NCBI GenBank assembly: GCA_038042195.1
Contig: JBBTET010000007.1
Location: forward strand, 1-64,000
Source: JACRIM01 sp038042195
GTDB lineage: Bacteria > Planctomycetota > Phycisphaerae > UBA1845 > UTPLA1
Direction: 5' to 3'
Length of the DNA stretch: 64,000 nucleotides
The position numbers were made by a program, and so were the translations under genes. Shown here one piece after another: positions 16,901-24,385 of the stretch (position 1 is the stretch's first letter; every line of letters begins with the position of its first letter). Below the pieces are notes generated by a model, which had not been told where the DNA came from, did no database searches, and was given only the letters and a program-made list of their open reading frames with translations.

Positions 16901-17371
16901 ATGGAACGCACGCTCATCATTCTCAAACCCGACTCCCTCCAACGCGGCCTGTCCGGCCGCATCATCACCCGCTTCGAGGAGAAAGGGTTTCAGATCGTCG
17001 GCATGAAGGTCATGCAGGTCTCGCGTGAACTCGCCGAGAAGCATTACGCCGTTCACAAGGGCAAGCCCTTTTACGACCGGCTCCTCCAATACATCACCAG
17101 CAGCCCCGTCGTGGTCATGGCGCTTCAAGCTGTGAATGCGATCACCGTCTCGCGCAAGATGATGGGCGCGACCTTCGGCAGCAAGGCCGAGCCGGGGACC
17201 ATCCGCGGTGACTTTGGTCTCTCCAACAGTTACAACCTGATCCACGGCTCGGATTCACCCGAAGCAGCGCAGTTTGAGATCGGTTTGTATTTCAAGCCGG
17301 ATGAGCTGGTCCGCTATGACCGCGCCGTGCAGAAGTGGGTGTACGACACCTCCGCCGGCGATCCGGAATAG
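16901..17371 (+). CDS. ndk: Nucleoside diphosphate kinase
   Basis: A 156-residue cytoplasmic enzyme that transfers phosphate from ATP to other NDPs through a phosphohistidine. The N-terminus MERTLIILKPDSLQRGLSG, the KPFYDRLLQYITSSPVV segment, TFGSKAEPGTIRGDFG and the active-site NLIHGSDSPEAAQ are all canonical. GGAG precedes the ATG at 16901 by about 10 bases. A clear GC-rich hairpin follows the gene at 17409-17445. Confidence 0.97.
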   Translation: MERTLIILKPDSLQRGLSGRIITRFEEKGFQIVGMKVMQVSRELAEKHYAVHKGKPFYDRLLQYITSSPVVVMALQAVNAITVSRKMMGATFGSKAEPGTIRGDFGLSNSYNLIHGSDSPEAAQFEIGLYFKPDELVRYDRAVQKWVYDTSAGDPE

Positions 17372-17408
17372 TCTCAGCAAAGTAAACGTAGTGGCCTACC
17401 AACGAAGC

Positions 17409-17445
17409 GGCCGTGGCGGACTCCCGCGTCCCGCCACGGCCTTTC
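17409..17445 (+). terminator. Terminator hairpin after ndk
   Basis: A perfect 11-bp stem, GGCCGTGGCGG at 17409-17419 with CCGCCACGGCC at 17431-17441, followed by a short TTT. The T-run is weak, so termination may be incomplete. Confidence 0.6.
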
Positions 17446-18326
17446 GGTCGACCGTCGCACGTCTCTCCCCACGAAACACGAGCGACGATCAGCGCACGCG
17501 ACGGGCCTCCACCCCTTCCGGAAAGCAACACGAGCCGGCTGGTGCGAGGTTGCGCGGAGCGTACCCGCGCGGACTGAGCCGGCCCGTGGATCGACGCCGG
17601 TCGCGATTCACCAGGCCCACTCCCTTGCATTTGCTCTCGGTTGCTCTTGCTTCCTGGCCCGTCGCTGCACTCCCGGTGGAGAGCGCGCCGCCCCTGTCAC
17701 GAACGGCGCGGCTCTCGACAAAAACTGAACAGAATGATTCATGATGGCGTTGCGAAAAAGGGCGCGTGCCTCGAAGCGCAAAGCCCACTCCTCCGCTATG
17801 GCGCTCCGTCAGCCTCGTCGCCCTCTCTCGCAACCGCCGGATCGGAGGAGAAGGAATACCCCCGGAAGGGTCTTCCCAACTCGTCCCTCCCCCTCCATTC
17901 CTGAGTGTCGGTTGTGTGATGTTGTGACGATCCATGCGCAGACTCTCCGCGAGGCGGTGCGGCTCCCCCACGGGCGCGGCCGGAGATGATGGCCGATGCC
18001 CGTGTCGGGGCGCCTGGCACCTGCGAGCTTCTTTCCCTGTTCGAAGTATTGAAGACGCCGATTCCCCGGGGGCCATGCCCGCCGGTAACCACGCGTCGAG
18101 AGATAGAACCAAAACGTGCGAGGCCGTCCACTCTTCGACTTGCGCGACTGCGCTTCAAGAAACTAGTGCGTCAGGCCGGATCAGAAAGCCGGCCAGAAAA
18201 CTCGATATACCCATCGCAGGATCGGCATATCCTTCAATTCTTCCCCGCTGGGGGCGGAAGGCAAGGGGATGACGAGAATAATTTTTGATTTTGTGTACAC
18301 GCTCCAAACGAATGAGCGGTCGGTTA
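17446..18326. other. 880-base stretch without a convincing gene
   Basis: Open frames here on both strands (for example 17489-18112 minus and 17741-17989 plus) read as Arg/Ser/Pro-rich products with no domain, signal or start site, so none is called. The stretch has several strong hairpins: 17533-17582, where GCCGGC arms enclose a GCGCGG/CCGCGC stem, and 17971-18003, where CGGGC/GCCCG arms enclose GGCC/GGCC. It was compared by eye with the conserved blocks of RNase P RNA, tmRNA and SRP RNA without a match. It could hold an unrecognised structured RNA or decayed DNA. Confidence 0.4.
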
Positions 18327-19340
18327 TTACTTGAGCCGCTTTGGGGCCGGAGGCTTGACCGCTGAAACAGAGGTAATACACGCCCAGTAAACAGCAAATC
18401 CGGCGACGACAAGACGGAGAACAGCGTGAACGCCCTGCTCCCACCAAAGGTAGGGCAATATCTTGGCGCTTGCCGTTGGCGACCAAGCCCCTGTTTCAGC
18501 GTGCAAAACCCACGTTGTCCAAAGCAACTCCCCCGCCAGCAGAGCAGCAACACATGCTGTTCCACCAATAATTTTGCTGCGTCGCTGCAAGAGGTTTGAT
18601 TTCGCAACTCTCTTGCCGATGGGAGAGCCAACTAACCATGAGGCTCCCAGCAACATGAAGAGTTCCATGACGTGTGGCACATAGATGTGCTTCATTCCGG
18701 TCAGACGGGTCCATGTACTCGAGATTTGGATTGCTATGAGATTCAGGATGCACCAAATCAAGATTCCGCGCACTATTTCCAGTGTCAACCATCCCCACAT
18801 GATGGGAAGTGCTTGCGGATTCTTTGGTTCGCTGGAATGTGCGGCATTGCATAGGTCACACACCTGCATCACGTGCCCATGATGGAATACATCCAGTGTG
18901 GCTCGTCGCTCGCAATGATCACAAGTGGATGGTGTTGGTGATACTCCACTCTCTTTGAGCCCAGCAACGACTGAATCAATGCACGGCTCAAGTTGTTGCG
19001 AGGCAAGATATGAGTCCGCATCGTAGTGAACCAGCCACACGATTCGATCTTCAAATGTGAGGCGGGCGCACCCGTTTTCCAAGTCACGTTGCATTTCAGG
19101 TGGGAATGCAAACTGTGTCGAACTCAGCGGTGGTCCATGGCCGTGTCGGATTTGGATGAGGAGAATTCTCGTTTGTTTGATCTCGGCGCCTGTAAGCGGG
19201 CATCGACCAGCCTGGCTAATCTCGAACGTGTATCCGACGAGATAACCACTCACGCGGCCAAGGAAGTCTGCAGAAGTAGTATGGGTCAGCCCATCATACC
19301 CCGAATCTCTTTTATGAAATCTGATTTCGTCTTGAGACAC
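18327..19340 (-). CDS. Orphan membrane protein with a CxxC zinc-ribbon-like motif
   Basis: A 337-residue protein starting at GTG 19340 (AGGTGA nearby upstream). Residues about 1-135 are soluble. Residues about 138-165 contain two CxxC pairs (CDHCERR ... QVCDLCNAAHSS) that could bind zinc. The C-terminal half has about four hydrophobic spans (for example IVRGILIWCILNLIAIQ and MELFMLLGASWLVGS). The family is not recognised. The G+C content is visibly lower than in the surroundings, consistent with recent acquisition. It is flanked by long intergenic stretches and appears monocistronic. Confidence 0.65.
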   Translation of the reverse strand: MSQDEIRFHKRDSGYDGLTHTTSADFLGRVSGYLVGYTFEISQAGRCPLTGAEIKQTRILLIQIRHGHGPPLSSTQFAFPPEMQRDLENGCARLTFEDRIVWLVHYDADSYLASQQLEPCIDSVVAGLKESGVSPTPSTCDHCERRATLDVFHHGHVMQVCDLCNAAHSSEPKNPQALPIMWGWLTLEIVRGILIWCILNLIAIQISSTWTRLTGMKHIYVPHVMELFMLLGASWLVGSPIGKRVAKSNLLQRRSKIIGGTACVAALLAGELLWTTWVLHAETGAWSPTASAKILPYLWWEQGVHAVLRLVVAGFAVYWACITSVSAVKPPAPKRLK

Positions 19341-19468
19341 GAGATCACCTAAGGACTATTCGATGCGATTCTAATCTACACGGCGCTTTATAACCCATCG
19401 CTACCTCTTGCCACGACGTACTTTGCGACGGCTCTCATTCAAAACGCGACACGCCTACTCGATTTCCC

Positions 19469-19496
19469 TTGACGCGGCCCTCGTGGAAACTACACT
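19469..19496 (+). promoter_or_regulatory. Promoter upstream of the riboswitch and SPFH gene
   Basis: TTGACG at 19469-19474, a 16-base spacer and TACACT at 19491-19496. Transcription would begin near 19503, about 28 bases before the aptamer and 410 bases before the SPFH start codon, giving a long leader RNA. Confidence 0.55.
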
Positions 19497-19530
19497 TTAG
19501 ACGGTCAATTGTGCCGAATGTCGCGTACGC

Positions 19531-19686
19531 CTCTGGTGAATCGCGGCAGCGGGGAACCCAACCGCGACGATTCGTTGCGCACGCGCGTATGTCGTGCGAG
19601 CCGTCGCCGGGGCGCATCCGCCGAAAGGCGGTCGCGGAGCCAGTGTCCGCAAGCCCGTCAGCTAACCCCGCAGGCGACCACTGGAG
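19531..19686 (+). promoter_or_regulatory. Probable ydaO/yuaA-type (c-di-AMP) riboswitch
   Basis: The leader contains landmark blocks of the ydaO/yuaA class in order: GAATC (19537-19541), GCGGGGAACCCAA and, near the 3' end, CCGTCAGCTAACC followed by CGCAGGC. An enclosing P1 helix can be drawn between CTCTGGTG at 19531-19538 and CACTGGAG at 19679-19686 (8 bp, two G-T wobbles). A GAAA-capped CCGCC/GGCGG hairpin sits in the middle. The second GGGGTGAATC-like block of the consensus is poorly matched, so confidence is moderate. By class knowledge it would sense cyclic di-AMP. No T-run terminator was found between the aptamer and the gene, so control might be at translation or by another route. Confidence 0.6.
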
Positions 19687-19912
19687 AGATTGCCGTGATT
19701 CCTCTCAATTGCAGAGCGGGCCGGTTGCATTACGCACATCGAACACGCGCGTCATCGTGGGCCGTCCACGCGCTGACGGTCTATGTCGATTGGTAGCCGC
19801 CGGCGCTACCGCTCGCGTCGAATCGTTGTTTAATACTTGCGTGCGGGCTTGTGACGTTGGCCGCCTGGCCCATCGTCCCAGGCTCGCCTTCCGAAAATAG
19901 AAGGAGCTTCCT

Positions 19913-21880
19913 ATGTTGGCAAACGCCCTGATGATCGTTGGCGGTGCCTTTGTTTTGTTCATCCTCTGGGGGTTGCGGTACATCCCCAACAAGAGCGTCG
20001 GCATCATTGAAAAGCGCTGGAGTCGGCACGGCTCGGTTCAGAGCGGCCTCATCGCCTTGCAACAGGAGGCGGGTTATCAGCCGGACGTGCTGCGCGGCGG
20101 CCTGCACTGGCTCATGCCGTTGCAATACAACATCCATCGTGTGCCGCTGGTGACAATCCCGCAAGGCCACATCGGTTACATCTTCGCGCGTGACGGCGTG
20201 GCGCTCGCCCCGACCCAGACGCTTGGATGCAATGTCAATGCGACCAGCTTCGAAAATGTCGGCGACTTCCTGCGTAACGGCGGCCAACGCGGCCCGCAGC
20301 GCAAGGTGCTGCGCGAAGGCACCTACGCCATCAACCTCGCCCAATTCGTGGTGATTACGTCGGAAGCCGTTTATTTCCTCCGGCTCAACCGAGAAGACGA
20401 CGTACTCTTCACGAAGATGGCGGAGTTGATCACGGAGCGCGACGGCTTCACGCCGGTCGTGATCGAGGGTGAACACGACGTCATCGGCATCGCCACGGTT
20501 CACGACGGCCCGGCCCTGGATGCGGGTGAGATCATCGCCCCGGTCGTCGGCGGCGACGTGTCACAAGCGGACACCTATCACAACAACTACCAGGATACCG
20601 AGAAGTTTCTCCTGGCCGGCGGTCGTCGCGGGCGGCAGTTACAGGTGCTGGTCGAAGGCACCTATTACCTGAATCGCCTCTTTGTGACGGTGGAAATTGT
20701 GGCCAAGACAGTCGTCGAGGTCGGCACCGTCGGCGTGGTCGTGTCCTACACCGGTGAGTTGGGGCGTGATCTTTCCGGAGAAGACTACAAGCACGGCGAA
20801 TTGGTGAAGATGGGCCAGCGCGGCGTCTGGAGCGAGCCGCTGCTCCCCGGCAAGTATGCGTTCAACACCTACGCGGGCAAGTTGATCCCCGTCCCAACGA
20901 CGAACTTCATCCTGAAGTGGATTCGCAATCAGAGCGGCCAACACAAGTTCGATGAAAACCTCAGCGAGGTCTCGCTCATCACGAAGGACGCCTTTGAGCC
21001 GTCGCTGCCGCTGTCCGTCGTGGTGCATATTGATTACAAACGCGCGCCGCTGGTCATTCAGCGATTCGGCGACGTGAAACGTCTCGTCGAGCAGACGCTG
21101 GACCCGATGGTGTCGGCGTATTTCAAGAACGTCGGCCAGACACGAACGTTGATCCAGCTTCTGCAAGATCGCGCCATGATCCAGAAAGTCTCCGGACAGG
21201 AGATGAAGGAGCGATTCGCGCATTACAATCTGGAACTGGAGGAAGTCTTGATCGGCACGCCGGCGTCACCGGCCGGTGATCAGAAGATCGAGAACATCCT
21301 CACCCAGCTTCGCACGCGCCAGATTGCCGAGGAGCAGATCGAGACATACTCGCGCCAGGAGAAGGCGGCCGTGAAGGAGCGCGAGCTTCGCGAGGCCGAG
21401 GCCAAGGCCCGCCAGCAGCAGGCCCTGACCGAGAGCGAGGTGTCCATCACCATCCAGAGCAACCAGGGCAAGGCCGACTATCAACGGTCGCTGCAAAAGG
21501 CCGCCGAGATTCGGGCGCTGGCCGAGGCGGAAGCCGAGAAGGCCGCCCGCATCGGTATCGGTCAGGCCATCGCCGTGGAAGAGCAGGTTCGCGCCTATGG
21601 CGGACCGCAGTATCAACTCACGCAAATGGTCATGCAGCGCTTTGCCGAGGCGATTCAAGAGTCGCGCGTCGATGTCGTGCCCAAGATCGTCATCGGCGGC
21701 TCGAACGGCGACGGTAAGGGCGGCCAGGGCGGCATCATGGAGGCCCTGCTCACGATGCTGCTCTCGGAGAAGATCGGCACCGGCGTCCTGAATACCACGA
21801 CGAAGCCGCCCAGCGCGGATGCCGAGCGGATTCGCAACAGCATCCGCGCGGGGATTCAACAGCCGAAGGCGGGAGCTTGA
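19913..21880 (+). CDS. SPFH/Band-7 (flotillin-like) membrane scaffold protein
   Basis: A 655-residue protein with an N-terminal membrane anchor (ALMIVGGAFVLFILWGL), then SPFH-domain material (RYIPNKSVGIIEKRW, HWLMPLQYNIHRVPLVTIPQG). The anchoring and SPFH regions reach to about residue 440. A long charged coiled coil follows at about 470-550, where EKAAVKERELREAEAKARQQ continues into TESEVSITIQSNQ, and then a Gly-rich linker and a short C-terminal helix. Flotillin-like proteins form large oligomers that organise membrane microdomains. The gene has an ideal SD (AAGGAG, 6 bases) and is preceded by a 410-base leader holding the candidate riboswitch, so it may answer to a cell-wall or osmotic second messenger. 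It is larger than typical flotillins (about 500). Confidence 0.85.
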   Translation: MLANALMIVGGAFVLFILWGLRYIPNKSVGIIEKRWSRHGSVQSGLIALQQEAGYQPDVLRGGLHWLMPLQYNIHRVPLVTIPQGHIGYIFARDGVALAPTQTLGCNVNATSFENVGDFLRNGGQRGPQRKVLREGTYAINLAQFVVITSEAVYFLRLNREDDVLFTKMAELITERDGFTPVVIEGEHDVIGIATVHDGPALDAGEIIAPVVGGDVSQADTYHNNYQDTEKFLLAGGRRGRQLQVLVEGTYYLNRLFVTVEIVAKTVVEVGTVGVVVSYTGELGRDLSGEDYKHGELVKMGQRGVWSEPLLPGKYAFNTYAGKLIPVPTTNFILKWIRNQSGQHKFDENLSEVSLITKDAFEPSLPLSVVVHIDYKRAPLVIQRFGDVKRLVEQTLDPMVSAYFKNVGQTRTLIQLLQDRAMIQKVSGQEMKERFAHYNLELEEVLIGTPASPAGDQKIENILTQLRTRQIAEEQIETYSRQEKAAVKERELREAEAKARQQQALTESEVSITIQSNQGKADYQRSLQKAAEIRALAEAEAEKAARIGIGQAIAVEEQVRAYGGPQYQLTQMVMQRFAEAIQESRVDVVPKIVIGGSNGDGKGGQGGIMEALLTMLLSEKIGTGVLNTTTKPPSADAERIRNSIRAGIQQPKAGA

Positions 21881-21913
21881 CCCATATCGACGTGGCAAGT
21901 GACGGATTCGCGC

Positions 21914-21956
21914 AAAAAGGTCACGCACCGACGACTTGGTAGGTCGCCGGTGCGTG
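21914..21956 (-). terminator. Terminator of the dockerin-tailed secreted protein gene
   Basis: A 13-bp hairpin with one mismatch (CACGCACCG at 21922-21930 with CGGTGCGTG at 21948-21956 plus inner CGAC/GTCG). On the minus strand it is followed by CCTTTTTG. It lies 30 bases beyond the stop of the minus-strand gene and also sits downstream of the SPFH gene. Confidence 0.65.
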
Positions 21957-21985
21957 GGAGGAGAGAAAATGAAAGTCAAGTCGCG

Positions 21986-22966
21986 TTACGGATGTAACAG
22001 GCCGTTCACGAACAACTGCGTATCGCCGCCGTCCGCCATGCCGTCGTTGTTGAGATCGCCAACGAAGATATCGAAGAAGCTGCTGGTACCAACGCCATTT
22101 ATCACGTTAAGCGGCTGTTTGAAGTGCGGCATTCCCATTCCGACCAGAGTCACGGTGTATTGACCGTCGGGCAGATCCGCTTCGTCCAACGAGTACTCCC
22201 CGCCGCTATCCACGGTCAATGGTTGTCGATAGATCGGTGGAGATGTGTCGGGGGCGCCGATCGGCCTGATCTCAGCGAAGAATACGTGCGGTGCCAGGAT
22301 GACCGGCGGAATCACGATCACGCCGCCGAAGCAGGTCCTTCGCAGCACATACGACAGGTCGGTCTGTATCGGCTGTGGACAGTCATCGTTGATGGTGCAT
22401 GCCACCACGCCAGCCGCGTCGCGCTGCTGGGCTGGGCAGTTGTGAATGTCGCGGTATCCCGACCATCGGAAGTCCTCGCCCGCGGTGGCGCTGTTGGAGT
22501 TGTTCTCGGAAATCTGAAGCCAATACTTTGTGCCGCCCAACGCGACAAACGGCGCGGGAAGGCATGCGGTGAATCGATACACTGTGCGGCCGTTGCAATC
22601 TTGCCCAACAGCCGTGACGCTGGGCACCAGGCAGTACGGCGAGGGGGCCTGTATGACGGTCGGATTGCACGGGGCCGGACACGGACCGTTGCCACTGGAG
22701 TAAATCGCCACGTAGTAAGATCTATTGTTCAGCTGCGCGGGGTTGAAGACCACGCCCCACCAGCGAACCCAGCGAAGGGTAGTCGTCTGTGCGAATTGAA
22801 AGTCGTCCATGGCCACCCGATTGAGGGGCTGCGGAGCCGTACACGTTTGCACGCGAGACTCCACCGCCCCATTCGGAAACTGCCAGGGCTGATTCTGGGC
22901 GTTCGCCACAGCCGCGAAGGCCAGCAGCGATGTAAGCGTCAATGACAGGTTCTTCCCTCGACACAT
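21986..22966 (-). CDS. Secreted protein with dockerin-like C-terminal tail
   Basis: A 326-residue exported protein: signal peptide MCRGKNLSLTLTSLLAFAAVANAQ, then a beta-rich, Cys-containing domain of about 200 residues (FRWSGYRDIHNCP, NYLQ-type KYWLQISENNS). A second beta domain comes at about 240-300 (GGEYSLDEADLPDGQYTVTL), followed by a C-terminal calcium-binding half-dockerin (GDLNNDGMADGGDTQLF). Such tails are frequent in planctomycete secreted proteins, where they may anchor or sort the protein. AAGGAG precedes the ATG by 6 bases. The central domain is not a family I can name. Confidence 0.7.
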   Translation of the reverse strand: MCRGKNLSLTLTSLLAFAAVANAQNQPWQFPNGAVESRVQTCTAPQPLNRVAMDDFQFAQTTTLRWVRWWGVVFNPAQLNNRSYYVAIYSSGNGPCPAPCNPTVIQAPSPYCLVPSVTAVGQDCNGRTVYRFTACLPAPFVALGGTKYWLQISENNSNSATAGEDFRWSGYRDIHNCPAQQRDAAGVVACTINDDCPQPIQTDLSYVLRRTCFGGVIVIPPVILAPHVFFAEIRPIGAPDTSPPIYRQPLTVDSGGEYSLDEADLPDGQYTVTLVGMGMPHFKQPLNVINGVGTSSFFDIFVGDLNNDGMADGGDTQLFVNGLLHP

Positions 22967-23170
22967 GATCAGACTCCTTGTGGTTATGGGGGGCGACGAA
23001 CCCTCGCGGCCCGCGCCGCAGGGCTTTCTCGCCGGTTTGTTTCGTAGGAGGCCCTTCGCGGCAACTCGAGCGGTAGTCGCACAGCGTCAGGCCCCGGAAC
23101 TAACGCGGAATTTGGTCCGGAGATGGCTCAAAAATAATAAAGTGGGGTTGAACAGGCCCGTGGGCGGCAG

Positions 23171-23213
23171 CAAAAACAACCCGGCGCGAGTTGCGGTAGG
23201 GACTCGCGCCGGG
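23171..23213 (-). terminator. Terminator of the beta-helix protein gene
   Basis: A perfect 12-bp stem, CCCGGCGCGAGT at 23180-23191 with ACTCGCGCCGGG at 23202-23213. On the minus strand it is followed by TTGTTTTTG. It lies 30 bases past the stop codon of the gene at 23244-24326. Confidence 0.8.
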
Positions 23214-23243
23214 TCGGATGAACGTGACCGCGATGGCAGTCGA

Positions 23244-24326
23244 TCAGTACACGAAGTTCGACCAGGCATTGGCGACGGCGAATGCGCCGTTGCCGGCCAC
23301 GTTGATAACCGCGCCGACGGAATTGCCGACCGCGATATCGAAGGGAACCGTCCCTCCGAAAGAGCTGTTCCTGGTGATGATGTTTCCGGTGGAATCGACG
23401 TCGAAATTGCGGTCGTTGCCGGTGCAGTTGTTGGTGTCCACGCGCGTGCCGCCGCCGGGCGAACCCACGACATGGATGCCGGCGCCATCGCCGATCCCGG
23501 CGCCGTTGTTGGAGCTATTGTTGTTCAGCACCAGGCACTGTGCGTTGACTTCGATGCCGTCATTGATGTTCGCCCGCACCGTGCACTGGATCACGCTGCA
23601 TCCATCCGCGGCCTGAATGCCGTCAAGGGTGTTGGATTGGGCGACGCAGATGGTGACCATGCTTCCGATACCGGCGGCCAGCCCGTTTCCGCCGTTGGAG
23701 GACGTGACGCAATCCTCAATCTTGCAGCCGCTCCCGGTCATGATTCCATCACTGCCATTGTTGCAGCATTCGGCGTCTTTGCAGATGCATCGATCGCCGA
23801 TCACCAATCCTTTGTTCTGATTGTTGTTGGAGTTCATGTACAGCACCGTGGTATCTCCGTTGGTGCAGACGCCGTAGTCGCCGTTGTCCCGGGCGACGGC
23901 GTACATGATCGTGACCTTGTCGCCCGATTGCGTGTTGATTCCCCCACCGCCCCAGTTGCACACGATGCCGTTCGAAATGCGAATCTTGGCCCGCGATCCG
24001 GACACGTGAATGCCGTTGAGCGAACCCGGTATGCCCCGCAGCGTAAACCCGGACAGGTCCAGCGACACATCCGATGACGCAATAGCGATGCCGTGCTGGC
24101 CCGAGGTGCCCGTCAGATCCTTGGCCACATAATAGGAACCGGGCGATGAAATCGTGAACGGAAGCGATGTGATCGGCGTTCGCGGCTCGACCGTGGCAAG
24201 ATCCTTCATCGTGCCGGTGACCGGTCCGGCCGGTGGCGTCAGATTGCCGGCGTTGACCCAGACCACCATGGCGAGCACAAGGCCCGTCAGGAAGAAGACC
24301 TTTAGTTTTTTAGTGTCATGCTTCAT
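23244..24326 (-). CDS. Secreted right-handed parallel beta-helix protein
   Basis: A 360-residue exported protein starting at ATG 24326, with AGGG 6-7 bases upstream and a signal anchor KLKVFFLTGLVLAMVVWVNA. From about residue 60 the chain is a run of short repeats rich in Asn, Gly and Ser, such as ISSPGSYYVAKDLTG, ISNGIVCNWGGGGI, CNNGSDGIMTGSGCKIEDC and TVRANINDGIEVNAQC. This is the signature of pectate-lyase-like parallel beta-helix or NosD-type folds. No catalytic motif is visible, so a carbohydrate-binding, adhesive or structural role is as likely as an enzyme. It lies downstream of the kinase gene with 59 bases between. Confidence 0.75.
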   Translation of the reverse strand: MKHDTKKLKVFFLTGLVLAMVVWVNAGNLTPPAGPVTGTMKDLATVEPRTPITSLPFTISSPGSYYVAKDLTGTSGQHGIAIASSDVSLDLSGFTLRGIPGSLNGIHVSGSRAKIRISNGIVCNWGGGGINTQSGDKVTIMYAVARDNGDYGVCTNGDTTVLYMNSNNNQNKGLVIGDRCICKDAECCNNGSDGIMTGSGCKIEDCVTSSNGGNGLAAGIGSMVTICVAQSNTLDGIQAADGCSVIQCTVRANINDGIEVNAQCLVLNNNSSNNGAGIGDGAGIHVVGSPGGGTRVDTNNCTGNDRNFDVDSTGNIITRNSSFGGTVPFDIAVGNSVGAVINVAGNGAFAVANAWSNFVY

Positions 24327-24385
24327 CGTTTTTCCCTCCACGAACTCAGAATCGCGGCATTCAAGCCGCTCTGATGGGTGTTTTG

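Noticed and set aside
17489..18112. 207-aa minus-strand frame in the 17.4-18.3 kb gap
   Set aside because: No SD, no recognisable fold, low-complexity Arg/Gly/Pro stretches.
19509..19796. 95-aa frame in the SPFH leader
   Set aside because: It covers the riboswitch blocks and its product is Arg/Ser-rich without a domain; RNA structure explains the sequence better.
22965..24077. 370-aa plus-strand frame opposite the beta-helix protein
   Set aside because: Repetitive shadow of the Asn/Gly-rich beta-helix coding sequence with no credible start or domain.
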